Positions 6,487 to 12,873 of a stretch of 37,772 nt of DNA are shown here, piece after piece. This DNA is from a virus. The notes under the pieces are model-generated. The model ran no database searches. It was not told where the DNA came from and saw only the letters and a program-made list of their open reading frames with translations. The translations under genes were made by a program, and so were the position numbers. Numbering within the stretch: the stretch's first letter is position 1; every line of letters starts with the position of its first letter. The stretch lies in IMG/VR virus record IMGVR_UViG_3300008997_000099, positions 1 through 37,772 of that record. One strand, 5' to 3'.

Positions 6487-7306
6487 CATTGTAAAAAAGG
6501 AAAGTAAAGCTAATTTGATGGAGCGAATACAATCGCTACCAGCAAAAGATCAAGTAATCGAGCTTCACAAGGGAACAAAAAAAATGCGTTATCTTTCCGA
6601 ACAGGATTGGGAGCATATAACGGCAGAGATAGCAGGGATGGCTATGTTGTTAAACATTTCCAAGATAACGGCGCAAGAGGTTAATTTCGTTATTGATTTT
6701 TTAAAGGCAGAAGCAAAAGACATCTCTTTAAGTGAATTTAAGTACGCGCTAACCTTAAACCTTAGCGAGAAGATGGAAAAGAAGGTTGAGGCTTATGGCT
6801 CTATTATAAACTACGTAGGTGGAATACTTGCAGAATATCGAAGATATAGGCAGAAACACCTAATCCGGGATAAAGAGGATTTTGTTGAAATCAGTGAAGA
6901 GGAAAAGAAGAAAATAGAGATTGATTTGATGAAAGATATTTTTGATGAGCTTAATGAAAAATTTAAGAAAGGTCTATCGAATTTCTCTTACATAGACACG
7001 GTTAAATATTTCAATTGTTTGAAGTTTTACGAAATGATGCCAGACTATAAAAATAGAGATCCTGAAGACGCGAAAAAATTATGGCTAAAATCTAAAAAAA
7101 TATTAGAAAACAATTATGCTTCCAGTATTGACAAGGAAAGTAGAAGCATAACGTCTTATTTAAGGGGTCATACGTGCGATCTAAGAGAAGATCTAGTTAA
7201 AAAGGTGTCTAAGTCTAGGGAGAATATTTATAAGGGCTTATTGCTTAATAAATACATTAATGAATGCTTAGATTTTACAGAAGATTTAAATGAATTAAAA
7301 AAATAA
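6479..7306 (+). CDS. Hypothetical replication-block protein
   Basis: 275 residues from ATG 6479, overlapping the initiator's stop by 8 bases; an upstream in-frame TTG (6455) is rejected because it lies deeper in the initiator gene. All-helical and highly charged. No Walker motif, so it is not a typical helicase loader ATPase; no nuclease or primase motif either. The conserved-looking core MRYLSEQDWEHITAEIAGMA, then ISLSEFKYALTLNLSEKM suggests a soluble scaffold. Coupling to the initiator indicates a partner in replication, such as an atypical loader. Function unproven. Confidence 0.6.
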   Translation: MSNIVKKESKANLMERIQSLPAKDQVIELHKGTKKMRYLSEQDWEHITAEIAGMAMLLNISKITAQEVNFVIDFLKAEAKDISLSEFKYALTLNLSEKMEKKVEAYGSIINYVGGILAEYRRYRQKHLIRDKEDFVEISEEEKKKIEIDLMKDIFDELNEKFKKGLSNFSYIDTVKYFNCLKFYEMMPDYKNRDPEDAKKLWLKSKKILENNYASSIDKESRSITSYLRGHTCDLREDLVKKVSKSRENIYKGLLLNKYINECLDFTEDLNELKK

Positions 7307-7310
7307 TGCT

Positions 7311-7526
7311 ATGGACAAAAAAATGAAACAAGAAGAGAAAAGAGTTTGCAATCTATTTATTGAGAAAAAAGAAAAAATAGAAATAATAAAGGAAGAGCTA
7401 AAAAAGCAAAATAATCATGTTAGGCACCTTAATCTTACTAATCAGTTGAAAATGCTTAGGAGCGAACTATACCATATAAATGAAAGATTAATTTTAATTA
7501 AAAAATTAACAAGACATTACAAGTAA
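7311..7526 (+). CDS. Short coiled-coil protein
   Basis: 71 residues, starting 4 bases after the previous stop. Almost entirely charged helix (KEKIEIIKEELKKQNN, LKMLRSELYHINERLILIKK), which predicts a coiled coil or helical hairpin. No domain recognised; probably an adaptor or DNA-binding accessory factor at the end of the replication operon. Confidence 0.55.
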   Translation: MDKKMKQEEKRVCNLFIEKKEKIEIIKEELKKQNNHVRHLNLTNQLKMLRSELYHINERLILIKKLTRHYK

Positions 7527-7563
7527 AAAATTTATTATTTGTAAATAATACCATATTAATTGC

Positions 7564-7590
7564 TTGGTAAAATAAAGGTGGTTATATTTG
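7564..7590 (+). promoter_or_regulatory. Bacteroidota-type promoter upstream of 7595
   Basis: TTGG (7564-7567) and TATATTTG (7583-7590) match the -33 TTTG / -7 TAnnTTTG promoter form of Bacteroidota. The -7 element, with its preceding GG, recurs at 10654-10661. It lies only a few bases before ATG 7595, so the leader would be very short. Confidence 0.55.
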
Positions 7591-7594
7591 AATT

Positions 7595-7822
7595 ATGAAA
7601 AGTAAATGGAAAATAAAAGGAATAGATAATTATGTTTTTGATGAATATAATAATCTGTATAAACTAGGTTTTAAGGATGCTTCTGGTAAATACCAAAAAA
7701 CAAAAAAAGTATTAAAGCAATATCCTAACAGGTACAGAATAAAAAATGATTGGTATAGTGAAGCTGTATTGCTTAAAAAAAGATTTTTGGACCCTAAACC
7801 AATAGATTTAATAAATAATTAA
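7595..7822 (+). CDS. Small hypothetical basic protein
   Basis: 75 residues, strongly basic and aromatic: WKIKGIDNYVFDEYNNLYKL, then a lysine-rich linker and YRIKNDWYSEAVLLKKRF. The beginning resembles the short DNA-contacting modules (NUMOD-like) found in homing endonucleases, but no nuclease domain follows. It has its own promoter. A DNA-binding regulator is a reasonable guess. It is the last gene before the accessory array. Confidence 0.5.
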   Translation: MKSKWKIKGIDNYVFDEYNNLYKLGFKDASGKYQKTKKVLKQYPNRYRIKNDWYSEAVLLKKRFLDPKPIDLINN

Positions 7823-7831
7823 TAAAATTCA

Positions 7832-8200
7832 ATGAACAAGAATAAACACACACCAGAAGAATTTTTATATTCTATTGAATACTTTCTTGAGCACTATAAA
7901 CACTTAGAACATTGTGATCCAAAATATAAGCTTCCTTCTCAATGGTTAGGTAAGCTTCATAAAGTAGCTTGCGAAGAAGTTATAAAGATAAAGGAGAAAG
8001 AACCGAGTGCTGGTAATGATAATCGGTTTACTGAACTTCTAAATCATACCAAAGGTATAAGGGAAACAATACTAGAGAATCGGGACTTTAAGGATTCAGA
8101 GTTTTTGGTTACAAGCCCAGTCTATTTCGATAATTATTTTGAATACTTTAGTCATTTTGAAAAATTAGTTAAGAAATACGATTATGGTTTGAGCAACTAA
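7832..8200 (+). CDS. Hypothetical protein, first gene of the accessory region
   Basis: 122 residues, nine bases after the previous gene. Aromatic and histidine-rich helical protein (EEFLYSIEYFLEHYKHLEHC, and YFDNYFEYFSHFEKLVKKYD). No recognised domain. A cassette-type half-site (AACGTTGA, 8234-8241) follows 33 bases after its stop, so it stands at the upstream edge of the cassette array. Confidence 0.55.
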   Translation: MNKNKHTPEEFLYSIEYFLEHYKHLEHCDPKYKLPSQWLGKLHKVACEEVIKIKEKEPSAGNDNRFTELLNHTKGIRETILENRDFKDSEFLVTSPVYFDNYFEYFSHFEKLVKKYDYGLSN

Positions 8201-8233
8201 AAGGCGAGATTAAGCAGTAGCCTAATGTTTGCT

Positions 8234-8265
8234 AACGTTGAATCTATGGGTAGAAATTGCCCGAA
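8234..8265 (+). repeat. Cassette-type half-site
   Basis: AAC-GTTGA then ATCTATGGG, matching the left part of the palindromic sites (AAC, 5-nt spacer, stem). A weak partner (CCC...ATAAAT) follows, but no closing GTTR is present. I read it as a truncated or decayed site. Confidence 0.45.
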
Positions 8266-8280
8266 TAAATACATATAAAG

Positions 8281-8613
8281 ATGATTGAATATAAATACCA
8301 AAAAGTAAAAGGATTGAGTGAAAAGAAGTTCTTAGAGGATGGACACACTATGTTTGAAGAGGATGTACTACAACGCTTGAAAAGACTTGCATACCTTGAA
8401 GAACAGATAAAGCAAGGGCAATTATTACCTATAGCTAATATTAGCCAACGTATATTGTCTGATTATACTGATTGGTTAAATGAGCAAGACCTAACAGTAA
8501 ATAAAATAAAAACACACGGAGGTTTCAGAAAGTGGTTTGGGCTAGGATGGTTAAATAAAAAAGTAAGCTCAGAAGATTTAGTAAAAAAGTTTTTATCTGA
8601 ATATGGTGTCTAA
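8281..8613 (+). CDS. Hypothetical cassette protein
   Basis: 110 residues. Helical N-terminal part with KRLAYLEEQIKQGQLLP, a coiled-coil-like segment also common in small phage proteins, and a lysine-rich C-terminus. Flanked by cassette-type sites on both sides (half-site at 8234, palindrome at 8629). Function unknown. Confidence 0.55.
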   Translation: MIEYKYQKVKGLSEKKFLEDGHTMFEEDVLQRLKRLAYLEEQIKQGQLLPIANISQRILSDYTDWLNEQDLTVNKIKTHGGFRKWFGLGWLNKKVSSEDLVKKFLSEYGV

Positions 8614-8628
8614 AGCCAGTATATCCGC

Positions 8629-8680
8629 AACGAGTTACGAGTGGCGTGAAGCGATAGCGAAATGCACTATACAGTGTGTT
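8629..8680 (+). repeat. attC-like palindromic site 1 (weak)
   Basis: AAC (8629-8631), short spacer, TACGAGTG arm, a 21-base loop region, then CACTATA arm and GTTG (8678-8681). Its right arm and the following 40 bases (GTTGTGCTTAGTACGG...ATTAAC-GATAAA) are homologous to the site at 13515 and its downstream leader, although pairing inside this copy is poorer. Confidence 0.5.
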
Positions 8681-8717
8681 GTGCTTAGTACGGGATTAAC
8701 TGATAAACTTTAATAGA

Positions 8718-8969
8718 ATGACAGAATTAGAATTAAAAGCATTTATAAGGCATAACGAGCCAGAGACTAGATACACAAAAGACCATTGCTTCATATGGAT
8801 TCACGGAAGCGACTTAAAAGAGTGGTCTGATTTAATTGAAGATATGCTTGATGAAGGAGGGCATGATTGCACGCTTGTAAGTGATGGGAGTGTATGGTTT
8901 GATTTAGGTCATATTTGCGATTACCAAAACATCGACATAAGCAAAATACTAGAACTAGAAGAGTATTAA
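8718..8969 (+). CDS. Hypothetical acidic cassette protein
   Basis: 83 residues, strongly acidic (isoelectric point clearly low), with the N-terminus MTELELKAFIRHNEPETRYT and histidine/tryptophan pairs CFIWIHGSDLKEWSDL. No known domain recognised. Its leader is homologous to the leader of the gene at 13609, so both were probably captured from related cassettes. Acidic small proteins are common among phage anti-host factors, but that is only a guess here. Confidence 0.55.
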   Translation: MTELELKAFIRHNEPETRYTKDHCFIWIHGSDLKEWSDLIEDMLDEGGHDCTLVSDGSVWFDLGHICDYQNIDISKILELEEY

Positions 8970-8973
8970 GCAC

Positions 8974-9021
8974 AACGCTAAGTATATGAGCCTGTACTTG
9001 TATGGCTTATATACATTGTTA
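8974..9021 (+). repeat. attC-like palindromic site 2
   Basis: AAC (8974-8976), spacer GCTAA, stem GTATATGAGCC (8982-8992), 11-nt loop, stem GGCTTATATAC (9004-9014), spacer ATT, GTTA (9018-9021). Eleven base pairs with one G-T. The same arms recur at 11971 and 12055. It lies between the 8718 gene and the methyltransferase. Confidence 0.8.
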
Positions 9022-9042
9022 CCAACTTTTAAAAAATGAATT

Positions 9043-9717
9043 ATGTACAGAAGTAAAATAGAATTACACAACGTTGATTGTTTGCTTTTTATGAAGCAAT
9101 GCGAGGACAATCAATTTGATTTAGCAATAGTTGACCCGCCTTACGGATTAGGAATACATAAAATGAACTATACACAAAGCACAAAAGGAGGCGTTGCTAA
9201 ACGCAGAGATTACAGTAGTGTTACTGATTGGGATAGTGCCATACCAACAAAAGAGTATTTTGATGAACTGCAACGCATAAGTAAAAATCAAATTGTGTGG
9301 GGTGGCAATTATTTTACGGAAATATTACCACCAACTAAAGGGTGGATTCTTTGGGATAAAAGAACTGAAGAAAAATACAACAATGATTTTGCTGATGGTG
9401 AAATGGCGTGGACAAGTTTTGACAAACCTTTAAGGATTTACAGATACTTATGGAGTGGAATGTTGCAAGGAAATATGAAAGATAAGCAACAAAGAATCCA
9501 CCCGACTGAAAAGCCAAAACAACTTTATAAATGGATATTAGATAATTATGCAGAAAAAGGTAGTAAAATAATTGACACTTATTTGGGGAGCGGAAGCATT
9601 GCCTTAGCTTGTGATGAACTAAAATACGATTTAGTGGGTATTGAAATTAGTAAAGAATATTTTGATAAGGCAAACAAAAGACTTGACATTGCAAGGAGGC
9701 AACAAAGCCTTTTTTAA
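9043..9717 (+). CDS. Orphan DNA methyltransferase (N6-adenine/N4-cytosine, beta class order)
   Basis: 224 residues, complete N6_N4_Mtase domain (PF01555 type). The catalytic motif DPPY is at residues 31-34, HPTEKP at 153-158, and the AdoMet-binding motif TYLGSGS at 179-185 with the acidic E201 of VGIEI. The order catalytic motif, then target recognition region, then AdoMet motif is that of beta-class enzymes. It would methylate an adenine or cytosine amino group in a short DNA site. No restriction enzyme is nearby, so protection of phage DNA from host restriction is the likely role. The gene is enclosed by two attC-like sites, that is, carried as one cassette. DPPY does not by itself decide between adenine and cytosine. 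Confidence 0.9.
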   Translation: MYRSKIELHNVDCLLFMKQCEDNQFDLAIVDPPYGLGIHKMNYTQSTKGGVAKRRDYSSVTDWDSAIPTKEYFDELQRISKNQIVWGGNYFTEILPPTKGWILWDKRTEEKYNNDFADGEMAWTSFDKPLRIYRYLWSGMLQGNMKDKQQRIHPTEKPKQLYKWILDNYAEKGSKIIDTYLGSGSIALACDELKYDLVGIEISKEYFDKANKRLDIARRQQSLF

Positions 9718-9724
9718 TTGTTGG

Positions 9725-9776
9725 TAATGCTAAAGCCCAAATAACAGCCGTTTTAATGGCTTGTTATATTATGTTA
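9725..9776 (+). repeat. attC-like palindromic site 3 (divergent)
   Basis: Inner palindrome ATAACAGCC (9741-9749), loop, GGCTTGTTAT (9758-9767), closed by GTTA at 9773-9776; the outer left box reads TAATG instead of TAACG. The loop segment CGTTTTAATG (9749-9758) is shared with three other sites. Confidence 0.6.
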
Positions 9777-9799
9777 TACTCTTTTAAACAAAACAAATT

Positions 9800-9997
9800 A
9801 TGAAAGACTTATTTAAAGCATCAGTAAAAAGTAACGCAAAGATTGAACTATTAGAACCTAACTATGAAGGTATAGCTAAAGTTTTATCTGAGTTTGAAAA
9901 ATTATACAAGGTTTGTGACAACAAAGAACTACTAGATACGTGCCTAGAGAACTTTTGCATACCTAAACACTTGATTAAACACGATAATTGTGGCTAA
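9800..9997 (+). CDS. Small hypothetical cassette protein
   Basis: 65 residues with three cysteines (VCDNKEL, DTCLENFC). The stop TAA (9995-9997) is followed by C, so it forms the TAAC box of the next site. No domain recognised. Soluble, helical. Cassette cargo of unknown function. Confidence 0.55.
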   Translation: MKDLFKASVKSNAKIELLEPNYEGIAKVLSEFEKLYKVCDNKELLDTCLENFCIPKHLIKHDNCG

Positions 9998-10017
9998 CGC
10001 TGTTGTAATACTTGTTG
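9996..10017 (+). repeat. Minimal attC-like site 4
   Basis: AACGCTG...CTTGTTG: AAC at 9996-9998 overlaps the stop codon and GTTG closes at 10014-10017, with almost no stem between. Probably a deletion form of a full site. Confidence 0.4.
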
Positions 10018-10036
10018 CGACTTAAAAAATAAAGAT

Positions 10037-10276
10037 ATGATAACTAAAGAAGAGTATGAAGAGGCTCAAGAAATAGTATGGGACTATGAAGAGCAATTGA
10101 AATTACAAAATGTTAGCCAATGTGCTAATGCTACTGTAATTGATTTAATAGGCATGACACCGCAAGGGAATCAAGTACAATATAGTTTACAAAGACAGCT
10201 ACAAGAGTTAAGAATAGCGGCAACAAAGCTAGGTCTGTATGATGCAGCCGACTTTATAAAACCGCATTGTGGCTAA
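10037..10276 (+). CDS. Small hypothetical cassette protein
   Basis: 79 residues. Glutamine-rich helical protein (EEYEEAQEIVWDYEEQLKLQ, then QVQYSLQRQLQELRIAATKL). The C-terminus HCG and the stop TAA run into the next palindromic site, where TAA supplies the first bases of the AAC box. No domain recognised. Confidence 0.55.
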   Translation: MITKEEYEEAQEIVWDYEEQLKLQNVSQCANATVIDLIGMTPQGNQVQYSLQRQLQELRIAATKLGLYDAADFIKPHCG

Positions 10277-10320
10277 CGTTGAGTACATAAGGGCGTTTTA
10301 ATGCCTTATGTACAGTGTTA
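10275..10320 (+). repeat. attC-like palindromic site 5 (best-formed)
   Basis: AAC (10275-10277), spacer GTTGA, perfect 10-bp stem GTACATAAGG (10283-10292) with CCTTATGTAC (10304-10313), 11-nt loop GCGTTTTAATG, spacer AGT, GTTA (10317-10320). The 5-nt against 3-nt spacers leave an unpaired centre between the box and the stem, as in attC. Confidence 0.85.
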
Positions 10321-10342
10321 TAGCAAGTTTTAAATTAAAAAT

Positions 10343-10597
10343 ATGAAGATAAATAAAACAATACCAAAAGATAAAAGTAGTTACGTTTATTATGCAGATA
10401 AAGGGCGTGATTTAATTGCAACAAAACCGCTTTTAATTATTTACAAATTAACTGAAGATGAAGTTAGTTTTAGAAGAGGACAGTATGTACACTCACAAAG
10501 AGAGTGGTTAGATTGGGAGTCTTTTCAAATAACAGAAGATGAGTTTATAGGATGGGTAGATATAAGTAATGAATTAGATTTACCTAATTTGCTATAA
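10343..10597 (+). CDS. Small hypothetical cassette protein
   Basis: 84 residues, beta-prone N-terminus (SSYVYYADKGRDLIATKPLL) and tryptophan-rich middle (REWLDWESFQI, FIGWVDI). No recognised domain. The stop TAA overlaps the TAAC of a boundary motif. It is the last gene before the endolysin operon. Confidence 0.55.
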   Translation: MKINKTIPKDKSSYVYYADKGRDLIATKPLLIIYKLTEDEVSFRRGQYVHSQREWLDWESFQITEDEFIGWVDISNELDLPNLL

Positions 10598-10627
10598 CAT
10601 CTTGCTATACGGAATAAATTATACCAA
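10595..10627 (+). repeat. Boundary motif copy 1 (GCTATACGGAAT)
   Basis: TAACATCTT then GCTATACGGAAT (10604-10615) and an AT-rich extension ending ACCAAATCAC. Copies lie at 12241, 14075 and 24675. It starts like a cassette site but has no closing GTTR arm. Here it separates the cassette run from the promoter of the endolysin operon. Confidence 0.65.
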
Positions 10628-10630
10628 ATC

Positions 10631-10661
10631 ACTTGTTTTTGTTATTAAACATGGTTATATT
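10631..10661 (+). promoter_or_regulatory. Bacteroidota-type promoter of the endolysin operon
   Basis: TTGTTTTTG followed by TATATTTG (10654-10661), the -7 TAnnTTTG form, 25 bases before ATG 10686. The GGTTATATTTG core is identical to that before the 7595 gene. Its position decides the start of the following gene in favour of ATG 10686. Confidence 0.65.
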
Positions 10662-10685
10662 TGTTCATATAAAAATAAAAAAGCT

Positions 10686-10913
10686 ATGAAAATAAATAAA
10701 AAAGTTGATATTGTTAGAATAAAAAGCCCTGAAAAGCCGGAAGGAATAGAGTATTACGTTTGGTATTGGTACGAACATGTGATAGAAGAAGATATAAATT
10801 ATTGTGGTAAAGAATTAATATTTTTTATTGAGGATGAAAACGGGGAGGATGTAACATATGAACTTGAGGAAAATTTAAGAAATAATATTTTGGTTTCCGT
10901 TTTTGGTGAATAA
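10686..10913 (+). CDS. Hypothetical protein in the endolysin operon
   Basis: 75 residues from ATG 10686. A longer reading from 10602 would start upstream of the promoter and through the boundary motif, so it is rejected. Basic N-terminus MKINKKVDIVRIKSPEKPEG, aromatic YYVWYWYEHV, acidic C-terminal half. No domain recognised. It lies 20 bases before the endolysin gene and shares its promoter. Confidence 0.6.
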   Translation: MKINKKVDIVRIKSPEKPEGIEYYVWYWYEHVIEEDINYCGKELIFFIEDENGEDVTYELEENLRNNILVSVFGE

Positions 10914-10933
10914 TAAAATATAAAATATAAGAT

Positions 10934-11407
10934 ATGAAATTAAGTAAAAATTTAACTTGGAAAGAATTTGAATATAGCGACACAGCTATAAGATTGGGTA
11001 TATCAAATAAGGTTCCGCCAACTTTGAAAAAATCTGCTATTAATTGGGCTGAAAATATATTTCAACCAATTAGGGATCATTTTGGAGTGCCTATATATTT
11101 AAGCTCTGGATATAGAGGGGAAAGATTAAACAAAGAAATAGGAGGTAGTCCTACTAGTCAACACTATAAAGCTGAAGCTGGAGATTTAGATCAAGACTAT
11201 AGAAACACGGGTGTTTCAAATTCAGATGTATTTTATTTTATTAAAAATAATTTAGATTTTGACCAGCTTATTTGGGAATTTGGAGACAATGATAATCCTG
11301 CATGGATTCATGCTTCTTATACTTCAAAAAGAAAAAATAGGAAGCAGGTATTGATAGCTTATAAAGATGATAATGGGAGAACTAAATATAAAAAGTGGGG
11401 CAGCTAA
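10934..11407 (+). CDS. M15-family peptidase endolysin (D-Ala-D-Ala type)
   Basis: 157 residues, one peptidase M15A domain (PF08291 type). SGYRGERLNKEIGG (58-71), SQHYKAEAGDLD (75-86) and WIHASY (124-129) give the zinc ligands His77, Asp84 and His126. The enzyme cuts peptide cross-links of peptidoglycan in the periplasm to release progeny. No signal peptide is visible, so it needs a holin; the holin-like genes are at 2035-2758. It has the usual length for phage M15 endolysins. Its placement between accessory cassettes rather than next to the holins is unusual. The stop codon overlaps a TAAC half-site. Confidence 0.9.
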   Translation: MKLSKNLTWKEFEYSDTAIRLGISNKVPPTLKKSAINWAENIFQPIRDHFGVPIYLSSGYRGERLNKEIGGSPTSQHYKAEAGDLDQDYRNTGVSNSDVFYFIKNNLDFDQLIWEFGDNDNPAWIHASYTSKRKNRKQVLIAYKDDNGRTKYKKWGS

Positions 11408-11455
11408 CGGATGAGTCTATAAGTATTTGCCTAAAAAGACTACATTAACAAAACA
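11406..11455 (+). repeat. Cassette-type half-site after the endolysin
   Basis: AACGGATGAGTCT with a distant AGACT partner (11436-11440 region) and TTAAC instead of GTTR. AAC overlaps the endolysin stop codon. Only weak pairing; read as a decayed site. Confidence 0.4.
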
Positions 11456-11464
11456 GCTATACAA

Positions 11465-11680
11465 ATGAGCGAAATAGATTACAAATATGAAGCAGAGCAA
11501 GGTGCTATCTACTGTAAATTTTTGGTTGACATTGTTAAAAGTGATACATCTGGAGATGTTTTTATATGTGGGGAAGATGACTTCGAGCCACAAGAATTTA
11601 AAACAGAGGAAGAGGCTATATGTTGGATTGCAAGAAGAGAATGGGGTATATACACTATAACTAAAATTTATTGTAGATAA
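11465..11680 (+). CDS. Small acidic cassette protein
   Basis: 71 residues, acidic, beginning MSEIDYKYEAEQGAIYCKFL; a WIARREWGIYTITKIYC segment closes it. No domain recognised. The stop TAA (11678-11680) forms the TAAC box of the following site. Confidence 0.55.
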   Translation: MSEIDYKYEAEQGAIYCKFLVDIVKSDTSGDVFICGEDDFEPQEFKTEEEAICWIARREWGIYTITKIYCR

Positions 11681-11799
11681 CGCTTAGTGTATGAATCGTT
11701 GCGGGATTTTAAATAAAAAAAATAAGTATAATATGTTTGATTTTAATAAAGCAGATAAAACAGGAGACAGAAGTAGCAATGATTTATCACACATTGTTA
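11679..11799 (+). repeat. attC-like site 6 with an expanded loop containing a gene start
   Basis: AAC (11679-11681), spacer GCTTA, arm GTGTATGAATCGTTGC (11687-11702); 73-nt loop; arm GCAATGATTTATCACAC (11776-11792), spacer ATT, GTTA (11796-11799). The arms pair at about 14 of 16 positions. The start of the next gene (ATG 11733) lies in the loop and the gene reads through the right arm. Confidence 0.7.
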
Positions 11800-11963
11800 C
11801 CAAACGTTGTTCTAATTTTGAACACGTTTTAATTAATTGTGATGACCAAGTAACAGTAAGAGAATTATTAAAAGAATTAGTACCGATTAATATTCAAATA
11901 GAGATAACTGAAAGATTTAATCAAGAATATGCAAAAAGGCAGATTGCCCGTAATGGTTGGTAA
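11733..11963 (+). CDS. Small cassette protein read through a palindromic arm
   Basis: 76 residues from ATG 11733; the longer reading from ATG 11691 would begin in the left arm of the palindrome and is less likely. Residues about 15-24 (NDLSHIVTKR) are encoded by the right arm of site 6. The rest (LLKELVPINIQIEITERFNQ and a basic C-terminus) has no recognised domain. Stop TAA lies in TAAC of the next site. The start choice is moderately certain. Confidence 0.5.
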   Translation: MFDFNKADKTGDRSSNDLSHIVTKRCSNFEHVLINCDDQVTVRELLKELVPINIQIEITERFNQEYAKRQIARNGW

Positions 11964-12072
11964 CTGAAAAGTATATGAGCCGTTGAGCGATAAATTAATT
12001 GAAAGAACTTATATTATGAGTAAAAAACAAAAGCAAATAGAAAGCACTGACAATGGCTTATATACATTGTTA
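11962..12072 (+). repeat. attC-like site 7 with an expanded loop, same arms as site 2
   Basis: AAC (11962-11964), six-nt spacer, GTATATGAGCC (11971-11981); 73-nt loop; GGCTTATATAC (12055-12065), spacer ATT, GTTA (12069-12072). Both arms are identical to those at 8982 and 9004, where the loop is only 11 nt. Confidence 0.75.
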
Positions 12073-12243
12073 CCTACCGTTTATCCTTTGATTGATAATA
12101 AACGATGGTACGCTGAGAATGGAACAGTTTATAATGAAGCGGACGAAGATTTTAGAATCTTAATGGTTTGCGGAGAAAATAGTGAAATGAACCTACCTAA
12201 TGATGTAGCAGAAAAAATAGCTGAATATCTAAATGGTAGGTAA
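12016..12243 (+). CDS. Small cassette protein starting inside a palindrome loop
   Basis: 75 residues from ATG 12016 (an upstream TTG at 11983 is less likely). Residues 13-22 (NGLYTLLPTV) are translated from the right arm of site 7. The remainder, with YAENGTVYNEADEDFRILMV and an acidic C-terminal part, has no recognised domain. The stop TAA opens the boundary motif at 12241. The arm-encoded peptide suggests that the coding region grew through the site. Confidence 0.5.
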   Translation: MSKKQKQIESTDNGLYTLLPTVYPLIDNKRWYAENGTVYNEADEDFRILMVCGENSEMNLPNDVAEKIAEYLNGR

Positions 12244-12270
12244 CAACTAGCTATACGGAATATTAAATAA
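12241..12270 (+). repeat. Boundary motif copy 2
   Basis: TAACAACTA followed by GCTATACGGAAT (12250-12261) and TTAAATAATAA. First 21 bases identical to copy 3 at 14076-14096. This copy lies within the array rather than at its edge. Confidence 0.65.
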
Positions 12271-12277
12271 TAAAAAT

Positions 12278-12523
12278 ATGATAGAGATAAAAACAGGAAA
12301 AATTGACTATATAGTAAATTGTGATTTTGAAAAATTTGCAAATGAACTAAACAGTCCAGAAAAATTTATAACTATAACATTTTATCAAGTATACAATGAC
12401 AAAAAAGAAACTTTTTACTATAAGAAAGTGTGTTGTTTACATAAGGACGAAATAGAGGTGGTAGAGCCCTCTGTAATATATGAGTGGGATAAGATAAAGG
12501 ATAAGATACTTGTCTATGAATAG
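12278..12523 (+). CDS. Small hypothetical cassette protein
   Basis: 81 residues. Beta-prone with alternating charged residues (YQVYNDKKETFYYKKVCCLH) and two adjacent cysteines. No recognised domain. It follows boundary motif 2 by 8 bases and is followed 10 bases later by a half-site. Confidence 0.55.
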   Translation: MIEIKTGKIDYIVNCDFEKFANELNSPEKFITITFYQVYNDKKETFYYKKVCCLHKDEIEVVEPSVIYEWDKIKDKILVYE

Positions 12524-12533
12524 TATTCACTAC

Positions 12534-12558
12534 AACGTTTAATGTAAATTTTGAAGCG
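12534..12558 (+). repeat. Cassette-type half-site
   Basis: AAC-GTTTA-ATGTAAATTTTGAAGCG; the same left arm pattern AAC-GTT-A-ATGTAA-...AAGCG occurs at 13163. No closing arm. Confidence 0.45.
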
Positions 12559-12801
12559 ATGGAACAAGAAATAGAAAATATATTACTAAACAGTAGTTTA
12601 ACAGATGGTGAAGTATCAAGGCTTACAGGTGAGCTTTTGAATTTAGATATTGTTAGCGGTTGTTTTCCTACTCAAAAGGAACTAGAAGAAAAAAACGCCC
12701 TCGCTGATAGTTGGGGCAACACTTCACACCCTGATGAATGCTACAAACAAGGGTTGAAAGATATGTATGAAGCAATAGTCAAAGAACTCAATAACCGATA
12801 A
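12559..12801 (+). CDS. Small acidic cassette protein
   Basis: 80 residues, helical and acidic (MEQEIENILLNSSLTDGEVS; then ADSWGNTSHPDECYKQGLKD). No recognised domain. Its start directly follows a half-site and its stop TAA is part of TAAC of site 8. Cargo of unknown function. Confidence 0.55.
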   Translation: MEQEIENILLNSSLTDGEVSRLTGELLNLDIVSGCFPTQKELEEKNALADSWGNTSHPDECYKQGLKDMYEAIVKELNNR

Positions 12802-12852
12802 CATTGAGTATAAAAATCTGGTGAGGCACGAACTTGTTTTTATACAGTGTTA
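12800..12852 (+). repeat. attC-like palindromic site 8
   Basis: AAC (12800-12802), spacer ATTGA, perfect 9-bp stem GTATAAAAA (12808-12816) with TTTTTATAC (12837-12845), 20-nt loop containing GAGGCACGAA, spacer AGT, GTTA (12849-12852). The loop segment GAGGCACGAA recurs at 13540 in site 9. Confidence 0.8.
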
Positions 12853-12873
12853 CCCACCGTTAAAATTATAGAT

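Noticed and set aside
8201-8280. tRNA-like folding in intergenic cassette regions
   Set aside because: The stems do not form a cloverleaf and lack T-loop and acceptor features; they fit the palindromic site plan instead.
10602-10685. N-terminal extension of the 10686 gene
   Set aside because: It would be translated from upstream of the TATATTTG promoter and through the boundary motif; ATG 10686 fits the promoter.
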